The position numbers were made by a program, and so were the translations under genes. DNA of 46,332 bases from CBFFRJ01 sp965644225 (GTDB lineage Bacteria; Pseudomonadota; Gammaproteobacteria; Enterobacterales; Enterobacteriaceae). The DNA lies in NCBI RefSeq assembly GCF_965644225.1, contig NZ_CBFFRJ010000026.1, positions 1-46,332 on the forward strand, in the 5' to 3' direction. Each line of letters opens with the position of its first letter. Position 1 is the stretch's first letter. Shown here piece by piece: positions 1 to 7,777 of the stretch. The notes beneath the pieces were generated by a model. The model saw only the letters and a program-made list of their open reading frames with translations, made no database searches and was not told the DNA's origin.

Positions 1-91
1 ATACAGCTCAGCTAAGGTAAGGCTAATACAGATAAGGACTCCACTGAACCCCACCGATTAAATCGCACCTTCCTTAGGTATTACCAGCCAG

Positions 92-1255
92 ATGGCCGGT
101 GTGGCCAGTGGGATATTTTTTATCGGTTATCTTTTTTTGCAAATCCCCGGCGGTCGAATTGCGGTTTACGGCAGCGGCAAACGTTTTATCGCCTGGTCCC
201 TGGTGGCATGGGCGATTGTGTCGGTGGCGACCGGTTTTGTGACTCATGAATATCAGCTGCTGGTGCTACGTTTTATTCTGGGCGTCTCCGAAGGCGGGAT
301 GCTGCCGGTGGTTTTGACCATGGTCAGCAACTGGTTCCCGGAAAAGGAAGTCGGACGGGCGAACGCCTTTGTCATGATGTTTGCTCCGCTCGGCGGTATG
401 CTGACGGCGCCTGTTTCCGGCGCAATCATTGCGGCATTCGACTGGCGCTGGTTGTTTATCATCGAAGGGTTGCTCTCCTTTGTGGTGCTGATGCTGTGGT
501 GGTTCCTGATAAGCGATCGCCCGGAAGAGGCGAAATGGCTGCCGGACAGCGAACGTGAATATCTGGTAACGACTCTCGGTCGCGAGCGTCAGGCGCGGAT
601 GGCAGAGGAGCCGGTCAGTAATGCGCCGGTGAAAGATGTGTTCCGCAACCCTGGCCTGATGAAGCTGGTGATCCTCAACTTCTTTTATCAGACCGGCGAT
701 TACGGTTATACGCTCTGGCTGCCGACGATCCTTAAAAATCTGACCGGCGCCAATATGGCAGGTGTGGGCGTGCTGGCCATTTTACCCTTTGTCGCCACGC
801 TTGCCGGGATCTACGTGATTTCTCTGCTCAGCGATCGCACGGGTAAACGTCGTGCGCTGGTGCGAATTTCCCTCTACTGTTTTGCCGCCTGTCTGCTGGC
901 CTCAGTGGTGCTCAAAGAGCATATCGTGGCGGCCTATATTGCCCTGGTGCTTTGCGGTTTCTTCCTCAAAGCGGCAACCAGCCAGTTCTGGTCAATTCCG
1001 GGTCACATTGCCTCCCCGGAAGTGGCGGGAAGCGCGCGTGGGGTCATTAACGGTCTTGGTAACCTGGGAGGTTTCTGCGGGCCTTATCTGGTCGGGGTGA
1101 TGATCTACCTGTACGGGCAGAACGTGGCGGTCTGCGCGCTGGCGGGCTCCCTGATTATCGCCGGCACCATGACCTTCCTGCTGCCGAAAAAATGTGACCG
1201 TGTGCCGGACGAAACCGCTGTGCCTGGCGGCGCTGAAAAGCCACACCGCGCATAA
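92..1255 (+). CDS. MFS transporter, anion:cation symporter type, 5'-truncated
   Basis: Inner-membrane secondary transporter of the major facilitator superfamily, most like the ACS group that carries sugar acids and other organic anions. The substrate is unknown. Visible signatures are a GRIAVYGSGKR loop after the second helix, an RFILGVSEGG segment and about ten hydrophobic helices; the protein ends in a hydrophilic tail. Reading upstream in frame, family-like residues (SLGITSQ) continue to about position 71 and a stop lies at 59-61, so the first helix and normal N-terminus are missing. The ATG at 92 is internal to the fold and probably not the native start. The first ~70 bases do not encode an MFS N-terminus in any frame, so this is either a decayed gene or a contig-edge junction. 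The next gene begins 13 bp downstream and is probably co-transcribed. Confidence 0.75.
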   Translation: MAGVASGIFFIGYLFLQIPGGRIAVYGSGKRFIAWSLVAWAIVSVATGFVTHEYQLLVLRFILGVSEGGMLPVVLTMVSNWFPEKEVGRANAFVMMFAPLGGMLTAPVSGAIIAAFDWRWLFIIEGLLSFVVLMLWWFLISDRPEEAKWLPDSEREYLVTTLGRERQARMAEEPVSNAPVKDVFRNPGLMKLVILNFFYQTGDYGYTLWLPTILKNLTGANMAGVGVLAILPFVATLAGIYVISLLSDRTGKRRALVRISLYCFAACLLASVVLKEHIVAAYIALVLCGFFLKAATSQFWSIPGHIASPEVAGSARGVINGLGNLGGFCGPYLVGVMIYLYGQNVAVCALAGSLIIAGTMTFLLPKKCDRVPDETAVPGGAEKPHRA

Positions 1256-1268
1256 GAGGGAAATGCTT

Positions 1269-1772
1269 ATGAGTCTGGATCAACAGATAGCCTTATGCGA
1301 GCAGCACCGGGAACAGTTACGTTTTGTCTCTTTTGATGCCGACGACGCCTGGGCGCTGGGCAATGCGTTGTACCGTAACGCTGAGCGCAAGGGGTTTGCC
1401 CTGGCAATAGAGGTCAATGTTAATCACCTCTGCATGTTCAGTGCGTTAATGCCAGGTGCTACGGCGGAGAATATCGACTGGGTACGGCGTAAACGTAATA
1501 TGGTGGCCTTTCTTGGCATCAGCTCCTGGGCTGCCGGTTTAATGTTACAGTCCCGACAGACCACGCTTGCGCTACGTTATGGTCTTTCCCTGCGTGACTA
1601 TGCCGCTTTTGGCGGTAGTTATCCGCTCTATCTGACCAGCGGCTGTCAGATAGGCTCGGTGACCGTTTCCGGCGCGCCGCAGCGTGACGATCACAATCTG
1701 GTGCTCGAGACATTGCGTGAGATGTTGGGGATTGCGCCCGGCGCGTTTACCCTGGTGACGGATGTCGTTTGA
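1269..1772 (+). CDS. UPF0303 / haem-degrading-domain (HbpS-GlcG-like) protein
   Basis: A 167-residue soluble protein of the UPF0303 family within the Haem_degrading (HbpS/GlcG-like) fold. Family members are small alpha/beta proteins of unclear cellular function, often sitting beside transporters or catabolic genes. Family-typical features are an N-terminal helical stretch, the central RRKRNMVAFLGISSW segment, and the C-terminal GSYPL...GSVTVSG and QRDDHNLVLE segments. I chose the ATG at 1269 because a GAGGG ribosome-binding site lies a good distance upstream; an in-frame ATG at 1263 is too close to it, and the longer frame from 1194 overlaps the transporter. It directly follows the truncated MFS gene, so the two may have acted on the same compound. 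E. coli K-12 has yaaU, not this pair, beside kefF. The family call is fairly secure; the biochemical role is not. Confidence 0.75.
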   Translation: MSLDQQIALCEQHREQLRFVSFDADDAWALGNALYRNAERKGFALAIEVNVNHLCMFSALMPGATAENIDWVRRKRNMVAFLGISSWAAGLMLQSRQTTLALRYGLSLRDYAAFGGSYPLYLTSGCQIGSVTVSGAPQRDDHNLVLETLREMLGIAPGAFTLVTDVV

Positions 1773-1781
1773 TAGCGATTA

Positions 1782-1808
1782 TTGCAGGTGTGAAGGCTGC
1801 ACCTGCAA
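1782..1808 (+). terminator. Inverted repeat after the UPF0303 gene
   Basis: A perfect 9-bp inverted repeat (TTGCAGGTG / CACCTGCAA) with a 9-nt loop lies just after the UPF0303 stop codon. No uridine run follows, so it may be a weak or Rho-assisted terminator rather than a classical intrinsic one. Confidence 0.4.
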
Positions 1809-1891
1809 ATCCCTGGAGATTATGTCTGTTTGCAGGGTGATTAACTGGCTACACTCAAACAAAAAAGTGTGCAGTGAAAACAGGTTAATCG

Positions 1892-2422
1892 ATGATTCTC
1901 ATTATTTATGCCCATCCCTATCCGCAGCATTCCCATGCGAATAAGCGGATACTGGAGCACGTAGGGACGCTGGAGGGGATTGAAGTCCGCTCTTTGTACG
2001 AGCTCTATCCCGATTTCAATATCGACATTGCCGCCGAGCAGGCTGCGCTTACGCGCGCTGACCTGGTTGTCTGGCAGCATCCCATGCAGTGGTACAGCAC
2101 CCCGCCGTTGTTAAAACTGTGGATCGACAAAGTGTTCTCCCATGGCTGGGCCTACGGTCATGGCGCGCGCGCCCTGCAAGGTAAAAGCCTGCTGTGGGCG
2201 GTAACCACCGGCGGAGGCGATCGCCATTTTGCTATTGGCTCACACCCTGGTTTCGACGTGCTGGCTCAACCTTTACAGGCGACAGCGCTCTATTGCGGCA
2301 TGAAATGGCTACCGCCGTTTGCTATGCACTGCACCTTTATCTGCGATGACGAGACCTTACAGGCCCAGGCGCGGCATTACAGACAACGTCTTGTCGACTG
2401 GCAGGAGGCGTCACATGGATAG
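1892..2422 (+). CDS. kefF: KefF, ancillary quinone oxidoreductase of the KefC K+ efflux system
   Basis: Flavodoxin-like FMN oxidoreductase that binds and activates the glutathione-gated potassium efflux protein KefC at the cytoplasmic face, and can reduce quinones. The 176-residue length matches the family. Visible features are the N-terminal beta strand and phosphate-loop region (MILIIYAHPYPQHSHAN), the QHPMQWYSTPPLLKLWIDKV segment characteristic of the NQO1/KefF flavodoxin fold, and a VTTGGGD loop. It overlaps kefC by 8 bp, which indicates translational coupling of the two subunits. The ATG at 1892 gives the expected N-terminus directly at the first beta strand. Confidence 0.95.
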   Translation: MILIIYAHPYPQHSHANKRILEHVGTLEGIEVRSLYELYPDFNIDIAAEQAALTRADLVVWQHPMQWYSTPPLLKLWIDKVFSHGWAYGHGARALQGKSLLWAVTTGGGDRHFAIGSHPGFDVLAQPLQATALYCGMKWLPPFAMHCTFICDDETLQAQARHYRQRLVDWQEASHG

Positions 2423-4277
2423 CCACAGCTTAATTCAGGCGCTTATCTACCTTGGGGCCGCGGCGCTGATCGTGCCAATCGCCGTCCGGCTTGGGCTGGG
2501 ATCGGTGCTGGGCTATCTCATTGCGGGTTGCATTATCGGCCCCTGGGGATTGCGCCTGGTGACGGACGCCGAATCCATTTTGCATTTTGCGGAAATCGGC
2601 GTGGTGCTGATGCTGTTTGTCATTGGCCTTGAGCTGGATCCCCGACGTTTATGGAAGCTGCGCGCGTCTGTATTCGGGGGCGGCGCATTGCAAATGGCCG
2701 CCTGCGGGCTGTTGCTCGGCGGCTTCTGCATTACGCTGGGGCTTTCGTGGCCGGTGGCGCTGTTGATTGGCCTGACCCTCGGGCTCTCTTCAACCGCTAT
2801 CGCGATGCAGGCGATGAACGAACGCAATTTAACCGTCACACAAATGGGACGCAGCGCTTTTTCGGTGCTTCTGTTCCAGGATATTGCGGCCATTCCGCTG
2901 GTGGCGATGATCCCTCTGCTGGCAAGCAGTGGCGCATCGACAACCTTCGGAGCCTTCGCGCTGTCGGCCATAAAAGTCATTGGCGCACTCACACTGGTGG
3001 TGCTGATCGGGCGCTATGTGGCTCGCCCGGCGCTGCGTTTTGTCGCCCGTTCCGGACTGCGGGAAGTCTTCAGTGCAGTGGCCCTGTTTCTGGTATTTGG
3101 CTTCGGTCTGTTGCTGGAGGAAGCCGGATTGTCGATGGCGATGGGGGCATTTCTTGCCGGTGTGCTGCTGGCGAGTTCCGAGTATCGCCATGCGCTGGAA
3201 AGCGATATTGAGCCCTTTAAGGGGTTGCTGCTGGGGCTGTTTTTCATCGGCGTCGGTATGTCGATTGATTTTGGTACCCTGGTCACCCAGCCGCTGCGGA
3301 TCCTTATTTTACTGGCCGGTTTCCTGATTATCAAAGCGGCCGTGCTGTGGTTGATTGGCCGCCCGCTACACGTGCCCGCGAAACAGCGGCGCTGGTTTGC
3401 GGCCTTGCTGGGGCAGGGCAGTGAGTTTGCCTTTGTGGTCTTTGGCGCCGCGCAGATGGCAGGCGTGCTGGATCCTGAATGGGTGAAAGCGCTGACCCTG
3501 ACCGTAGCGCTCTCCATGGCGGCAACTCCGCTACTGCTGGTGCTGCTTACCCGTCTTGATAGTGCGGGCGCTACCCAGGCGCGTGAGGCCGATACGATCG
3601 ATGAGGATGAACCGCGGGTTATTATCGCGGGCTTTGGCCGTTTCGGTCAGATTGCCGGGCGTCTGCTGCTCACCAGCGGCGTTAAAATGGTTATCCTCGA
3701 TCACGATCCTGACCATATTGAGACCCTGCGTAAGTTCGGCATGAAGGTCTTTTACGGGGATGCGACCCGCGTGGATCTGCTGGAGTCTGCCGGAGCGGGC
3801 AAAGCGGAAGTGCTGATCAATGCCATTGACGATCCACAGGCCAGCCTGCAGTTAACGGAACTTGCACAGACCCACTTCCCGGAACTGCTCATCATCGCCC
3901 GCGCCCGTGATATCGATCATTACATTCGTTTGCGCAAGGCTGGCGTGGAGAGCCCGGAACGTGAAACCTTCGAGGCGGCGCTGAAAGTCGGGCGTATGGC
4001 GCTGGAAGGGCTGGGCCTTGGGCGCTATGAGGCGCGTGAGCGTGCGGACTTATTCCGCCAGTTTAATACGCAGATGGTGGAGGAGATGGCCGGGGTCGAC
4101 AACGATCCTCAGTCCAGAGCCGACGTCTATAAACGTACCAGCGCGATGTTGACCGAAATCATCACTGAAGATCGGGCGCATTTATCGGTTATCCAGCGCC
4201 ATGGCTGGCAGGGAACGGAAGAGGGGCGACATACGGGCGATCCTGCTGACGATCCCGATGTTAAACCTCAGACGTAG
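2415..4277 (+). CDS. kefC: KefC, glutathione-regulated K+/H+ antiporter
   Basis: Inner-membrane K+ efflux antiporter kept closed by glutathione and opened by glutathione adducts, protecting cells from electrophiles by acidifying the cytoplasm. From the ATG at 2415 the protein is 620 residues, the usual KefC length. About 12-13 membrane segments of the CPA2 type fill residues 1-380, with the HALESDIEPFKGLL regulatory loop at about residue 260. A linker rich in acidic residues leads to an RCK_N Rossmann domain starting RVIIAGFGRFGQIAGRLL, followed by a charged C-terminal tail. The longer frame from 2319 was rejected because it runs back through kefF. It is translationally coupled to kefF. Confidence 0.97.
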   Translation: MDSHSLIQALIYLGAAALIVPIAVRLGLGSVLGYLIAGCIIGPWGLRLVTDAESILHFAEIGVVLMLFVIGLELDPRRLWKLRASVFGGGALQMAACGLLLGGFCITLGLSWPVALLIGLTLGLSSTAIAMQAMNERNLTVTQMGRSAFSVLLFQDIAAIPLVAMIPLLASSGASTTFGAFALSAIKVIGALTLVVLIGRYVARPALRFVARSGLREVFSAVALFLVFGFGLLLEEAGLSMAMGAFLAGVLLASSEYRHALESDIEPFKGLLLGLFFIGVGMSIDFGTLVTQPLRILILLAGFLIIKAAVLWLIGRPLHVPAKQRRWFAALLGQGSEFAFVVFGAAQMAGVLDPEWVKALTLTVALSMAATPLLLVLLTRLDSAGATQAREADTIDEDEPRVIIAGFGRFGQIAGRLLLTSGVKMVILDHDPDHIETLRKFGMKVFYGDATRVDLLESAGAGKAEVLINAIDDPQASLQLTELAQTHFPELLIIARARDIDHYIRLRKAGVESPERETFEAALKVGRMALEGLGLGRYEARERADLFRQFNTQMVEEMAGVDNDPQSRADVYKRTSAMLTEIITEDRAHLSVIQRHGWQGTEEGRHTGDPADDPDVKPQT

Positions 4278-4373
4278 AAGCGACAGACTGTTGCCTGGGG
4301 TTGACGGCTAAGGTTTTGATTAACCAGGTTGTGGAAAGCAAGGTGTCCGCTGACGAGGCGTGGAGTTGCTTGC

Positions 4374-4397
4374 AGAATGCGAAAATTTTCGCATTCT
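4374..4397 (+). terminator. Perfect 24-bp palindrome after kefC
   Basis: A perfect 24-bp palindrome centred on AAAATTTT with arms AGAATGCG and CGCATTCT, followed by TTTACT. It sits between the kefC stop codon and the folA promoter. It could act as a terminator for kefFC or be a protein-binding site. Confidence 0.45.
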
Positions 4398-4412
4398 TTA
4401 CTCCAGCGCCAG

Positions 4413-4441
4413 TCGACGAAAGAATGTGCTTTCCGTATAGT
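4413..4441 (+). promoter_or_regulatory. folA promoter (sigma-70)
   Basis: A -35 hexamer TCGACG (4413-4418) and a -10 hexamer TATAGT (4436-4441) are separated by exactly 17 bp, 32 bp upstream of the folA ATG. The arrangement resembles the E. coli folA promoter, whose weak -35 box becomes stronger when its second base is T (known from trimethoprim-resistant mutants). Here the weak wild-type-like form is present. Confidence 0.75.
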
Positions 4442-4473
4442 GGCGACAATTTTTTTGTATCCAGGAAACTACA

Positions 4474-4953
4474 ATGATCAGTCTGATTGCGGCGTTAGCG
4501 GTGGATCGCGTGATCGGTATGGAAAATGCCATGCCATGGAACTTACCGGCCGATCTCGCCTGGTTTAAGCGCAATACATTAAACAAGCCGGTCATCATGG
4601 GCCGCCTGACATGGGAATCAATTGGACGCCCGTTGCCTGGGCGCAAGAACATCGTCATTAGCAGTAAACCCGGCACCGACGATCGCGTACAGTGGGTTTC
4701 TTCCGTCGAAGAGGCGATTGCTGCCGCTGGTGATGTCGAAGAGATTATGGTGATTGGCGGTGGGCGCGTGTACGAGCAGTTCCTGCCGAAAGCGCAAAAG
4801 CTCTATCTGACGCATATTGATGCTGAAGTGGAAGGTGATACTCATTTTCCGGATTACGATCCGGACGACTGGGAGTCAGTATTCAGCGAGTTTAATGATG
4901 CTGATGAACAGAACTCACACAGCTACTGCTTTGAGATCCTCGAGCGACGCTAA
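4474..4953 (+). CDS. folA: Dihydrofolate reductase
   Basis: Reduces 7,8-dihydrofolate to tetrahydrofolate with NADPH; cytoplasmic, essential for thymidylate, purine and methionine synthesis, and the trimethoprim target. The 159-residue length equals E. coli FolA. Visible features are the Met20 loop (GMENAMPWNLPADLAW), catalytic Asp27, the GRPLPGRKN cofactor segment and the IGGGRVYEQFLPKA NADPH-binding stretch. Residue 45 is leucine in GRLTWES where E. coli has a histidine contacting the NADPH phosphates; leucine is a normal variant in related genera as I recall. Trp30, Leu28 and Ile94-region residues are as in sensitive wild-type enzymes, with no obvious resistance substitution. Confidence 0.98.
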   Translation: MISLIAALAVDRVIGMENAMPWNLPADLAWFKRNTLNKPVIMGRLTWESIGRPLPGRKNIVISSKPGTDDRVQWVSSVEEAIAAAGDVEEIMVIGGGRVYEQFLPKAQKLYLTHIDAEVEGDTHFPDYDPDDWESVFSEFNDADEQNSHSYCFEILERR

Positions 4954-5017
4954 GCGTTGAGCAACCCGGTGGCGTTTGCTCGCCGGGGAAATGTAAGCAG
5001 GACAGAGGGAAAATGGA

Positions 5018-5626
5018 ATGAATACATTTTATCAGCTAAAAATTACTCTTGAAGGCACCGAGCCGGCCATATGGCGTCGGTTTGTTGTTCCCGCCAACAT
5101 TACGCTCGATCGTTTGCATGATGTCGTCCAGATTGTTATGGGCTGGCAAGATTGCCATCTGCATCATTTCATGTTCAAAAAGCAGATCTTCACTGAAGCT
5201 CCTGAATCGAATCAGGATGAAGATGAATCAACGATCCGTTTGAATGAGTTACTTAAACGCCGTGGCAATAAATTAACCTATCTCTATGATTTTGGAGACG
5301 ACTGGGAGCACCAGATTGTTCTTGAGGATAAAGATTACTCCTCGGGTGAGATGCTGCCAGAGATCGCGTGTTTAGAAGGAATGATGGCCTGTCCGCCGGA
5401 GGATTGTGGTGGCGCATCATCCTATATGTGCATTCTCCGTGCAGTTTTCGATCCGCAAAACAATGAAGAAGACTATGAAGATTTCCTGGAACACCTGGGG
5501 CTGGATGACATTTCGGTAAGTGACGTTCAGAGCTTTGTATTCCACTGTGATCTTAACGCCGTAAACATGCTGCTAGCCATGTATTCCCGTTGGTCACGGG
5601 ATCGCGCTTTACCGATGATTGAATAA
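5018..5626 (+). CDS. pRiA4b ORF-3-like family protein
   Basis: A 202-residue cytoplasmic protein of the plasmid pRiA4b ORF-3-like family, sometimes called the IS1096 element passenger TnpR-like domain. Its molecular function is not established. Recognition rests on the N-terminal YQLKITLEGTEPAIWRRFVVP segment, the DRLHDVVQIVMGWQDCHLHHF motif, the YLYDFGDDWEHQIVLE motif and the later CLEGMMACPPEDCGG motif; the conserved Cys-rich CPPEDCGG turn is complete. The C-terminal 40 residues are more variable. It sits alone between folA and convergent apaH, where E. coli has no gene. There is a GAGGG Shine-Dalgarno sequence upstream. Its mildly lower GC content and scattered presence in relatives suggest acquisition, but no mobile-element ends are visible. 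Confidence 0.8.
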   Translation: MNTFYQLKITLEGTEPAIWRRFVVPANITLDRLHDVVQIVMGWQDCHLHHFMFKKQIFTEAPESNQDEDESTIRLNELLKRRGNKLTYLYDFGDDWEHQIVLEDKDYSSGEMLPEIACLEGMMACPPEDCGGASSYMCILRAVFDPQNNEEDYEDFLEHLGLDDISVSDVQSFVFHCDLNAVNMLLAMYSRWSRDRALPMIE

Positions 5627-5633
5627 TCTTAAT

Positions 5634-5669
5634 AAATTCAGCGCGGTGAATAATACCCGCGCTGAATTT
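5634..5669. terminator. Bidirectional terminator between the pRiA4b-like gene and apaH
   Basis: A perfect 13-bp inverted repeat (AAATTCAGCGCGG / CCGCGCTGAATTT) with a 10-nt loop lies between convergent genes. The A-rich and T-rich ends of the stem would serve termination in both directions. Confidence 0.75.
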
Positions 5670-5722
5670 GATGACCTGTAGCAAGATGGCAAATCTTTTA
5701 GCTGAGAACGAATCGCCTCCTG

Positions 5723-6571
5723 CTACGAGGCGATGGCTTCCCCTTCACCGGGCTCAATCTGGCGATTCGAGGGCTGGGTAAACCAGCTTTTATCTTCCCA
5801 ACGCAGGCAGGTCAGGGTTCCTCCCCAGCAGCAACCGGTGTCCAGCGCATAAATACCCTCTGGCGTCCCTTGTCCTTCAAGAGAAGCCCAGTGCCCGAAC
5901 ACAATGCTGTACTCCCGGGAAACCGGACCCTCCAGAGTGAACCAGGGTTTTAACGGCGCTGGCGCATTTTGCGGAACGTCTTTGCAGTACATATCCAGTT
6001 CCCCGTGGGGGAAGCAGTAGCGCATACGGGTGAACGCGTTACTGATAAAACGCAGACGCGCCATGCCGCTCAATTCCGTGGACCAGCTGTTAGGGTAGTC
6101 GCCGTACATGCCATCAAGGAAGAAGGGATAAGAGTCGCTGGCAAGAATGGCTTCAACATCCCGCGCGCATGCCTGCGTCGTTTCCAGATCCCATTGTGGC
6201 GTGATCCCGGCATGGGCCATCACCAGTTTTTTCTCTTCATCGACTTGCAGCAGCGGCTGGCGGCGTAGCCAGTTGATAAGCTCGTCAGCGTCCGTCGCCT
6301 CCAGCAGCGTATTGAGCCTGTCTTTGGGCTTATTACGGCTGATTCCGGCATACACGGCCAGCAGATGCAGGTCATGATTACCCAGCACCATACGCACGCT
6401 GTCACCGAGAGATTTAACATAGCGTAGCACGTCCAGCGAGCCGGGGCCGCGCGCGACTAAATCCCCTGTCAGCCACAGAGTGTCAGAACCTGGTACAAAC
6501 TGTACCTGATGTAACAGTGCTGCCAGTTCATCATAGCAACCGTGAACGTCGCCAATAAGATAGGTAGACAT
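5723..6571 (-). CDS. apaH: Symmetrical bis(5'-nucleosyl)-tetraphosphatase ApaH
   Basis: Hydrolyses diadenosine tetraphosphate to two ADP and can remove Np4 caps from RNA; cytoplasmic metallophosphatase. The 282-residue length is typical. The metallophosphoesterase motifs are all present near the N-terminus: GDVHGCYDE, GDLVARGPGSLDVL and GNHDLHLLAV, with the later MAHAG and FGHWA histidine motifs. It is the last gene of the lptD-surA-pdxA-rsmA-apaG-apaH operon, 3 bp after apaG. Confidence 0.97.
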   Translation of the reverse strand: MSTYLIGDVHGCYDELAALLHQVQFVPGSDTLWLTGDLVARGPGSLDVLRYVKSLGDSVRMVLGNHDLHLLAVYAGISRNKPKDRLNTLLEATDADELINWLRRQPLLQVDEEKKLVMAHAGITPQWDLETTQACARDVEAILASDSYPFFLDGMYGDYPNSWSTELSGMARLRFISNAFTRMRYCFPHGELDMYCKDVPQNAPAPLKPWFTLEGPVSREYSIVFGHWASLEGQGTPEGIYALDTGCCWGGTLTCLRWEDKSWFTQPSNRQIEPGEGEAIAS

Positions 6572-6574
6572 GGA

Positions 6575-6952
6575 TTAATGGATCAGTGTCTGGACGGCAA
6601 GTCGGAAGACAGGTATAGCGACGCGGAACGCCTTCCCTTGCTCATCGATCATCTCGTAATGGCCTTGCATGGTGCCCATCGGTGTTTCAATGACGGCGCC
6701 ACTGGTGTACTGATACTCTCCGCCTGGCTCAATGTGTGGCTGGACGCCAACAACACCTTCGCCCTGAACCTCAGTCTCACGGCCATTCCCGTTGGTTATA
6801 AGCCAATAACGCTTCAACAACTGGACAGGGGTACGCCCCAAATTCCGAAGGGTGACGGTGTAGGCGAATACATAACGTTCTTCATCGGGTGAAGACTGAG
6901 ATTCAATGTAAACACTTTGCACCTGAACACTGATTCGGGGCGAATTGATCAT
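6575..6952 (-). CDS. apaG: ApaG, Co2+/Mg2+ efflux-associated protein
   Basis: A 125-residue single-domain immunoglobulin-like beta-sandwich protein of the ApaG/DUF525 family. Bacterial ApaG has been linked to cobalt and magnesium tolerance, but its biochemical action is uncertain. Family motifs visible are the RYVFAYTVTLRNLG strand, RYWLITNGNG, the glycine-rich EVQGEGVVGVQPHIEPGGEYQYTSG stretch and GTMQGHYEM. It lies 3 bp downstream of rsmA and 3 bp upstream of apaH in the same transcription unit. Confidence 0.96.
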   Translation of the reverse strand: MINSPRISVQVQSVYIESQSSPDEERYVFAYTVTLRNLGRTPVQLLKRYWLITNGNGRETEVQGEGVVGVQPHIEPGGEYQYTSGAVIETPMGTMQGHYEMIDEQGKAFRVAIPVFRLAVQTLIH

Positions 6953-6955
6953 GAA

Positions 6956-7777
6956 TTAACTCTCCTTTGGTGGCGCATTTTCAGACAGGTAATTCGCCAG
7001 CTTGCAATACTGCGCAACAGAGATATTTTCCGCACGTTTTGCCGGATCGATACCCAGCTCAGTCAGCACCTCAACAGAGAAGAGATTGCCGAGGCTGTTG
7101 CGGATAGTTTTACGCCGCTGGTTAAAGGCTTCAGTGGTGATTCGGCTGAGTATCCGGATGTCTTTCACCGGATACGGCATTGTGGCGTGCGGAACCAGAC
7201 GCACAACGGCAGAATCTACTTTCGGCGCCGGTGTAAAGGCCGTTGGCGGGACTTCAAGCACCGGAATAACCTGGCAGTAGTACTGCGCCATCACACTCAA
7301 TCGACCATACGCTTTACTGTCTGGTCCTGCAACCAGGCGATTGACGACCTCTTTTTGCAACATAAAATGCATGTCGGCAATGGCATCAGTATAGCTAAAC
7401 AGATGGAACATCAACGGCGTGGAGATGTTATAGGGCAGGTTGCCGAAAACGCGCAGCGGCTGACCAAGGGTCTGCGACAGTTCGCCGAAATTCATGGTCA
7501 TCGCATCTTGCTGATAAATCGTCAGCTTTGGTCCGAGGAACGGGTGCGTTTTCAGACGCTCAGCCAGATCCCTGTCCAGCTCGATAACCGTCATTTCGTC
7601 GAGGCGTTCGCCAACCGGCTCAGTCAGTGCCGCAAGGCCCGGACCGATTTCGACCATCGCCTGGCCTTTTCGTGGATTGATCGCCGAAACGATACTGTCG
7701 ATCACAAACTGATCGTTGAGGAAGTTTTGCCCGAAGCGTTTACGGGCTAAATGGCCCTGGTGGACTCTATTATTCAT
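6956..7777 (-). CDS. rsmA: 16S rRNA dimethyladenosine transferase RsmA (KsgA)
   Basis: Uses S-adenosylmethionine to dimethylate the two adjacent adenines (A1518, A1519 in E. coli numbering) in helix 45 of 16S rRNA, a late 30S maturation step; loss gives kasugamycin resistance. The 273-residue protein shows the N-terminal RKRFGQNFLND motif, the SAM-binding EIGPGLAALTEP motif, the ELDRDLAERL acidic motif and the catalytic NLPYNIST motif, followed by the helical C-terminal domain. Its start codon overlaps the pdxA stop in an ATGA arrangement, giving translational coupling. Confidence 0.98.
   Translation of the reverse strand: MNNRVHQGHLARKRFGQNFLNDQFVIDSIVSAINPRKGQAMVEIGPGLAALTEPVGERLDEMTVIELDRDLAERLKTHPFLGPKLTIYQQDAMTMNFGELSQTLGQPLRVFGNLPYNISTPLMFHLFSYTDAIADMHFMLQKEVVNRLVAGPDSKAYGRLSVMAQYYCQVIPVLEVPPTAFTPAPKVDSAVVRLVPHATMPYPVKDIRILSRITTEAFNQRRKTIRNSLGNLFSVEVLTELGIDPAKRAENISVAQYCKLANYLSENAPPKES

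Noticed and set aside
6917..7750. 277-codon plus-strand frame opposite rsmA
   Set aside because: Shadow of the conserved rsmA gene; composition and lack of motifs argue against coding.
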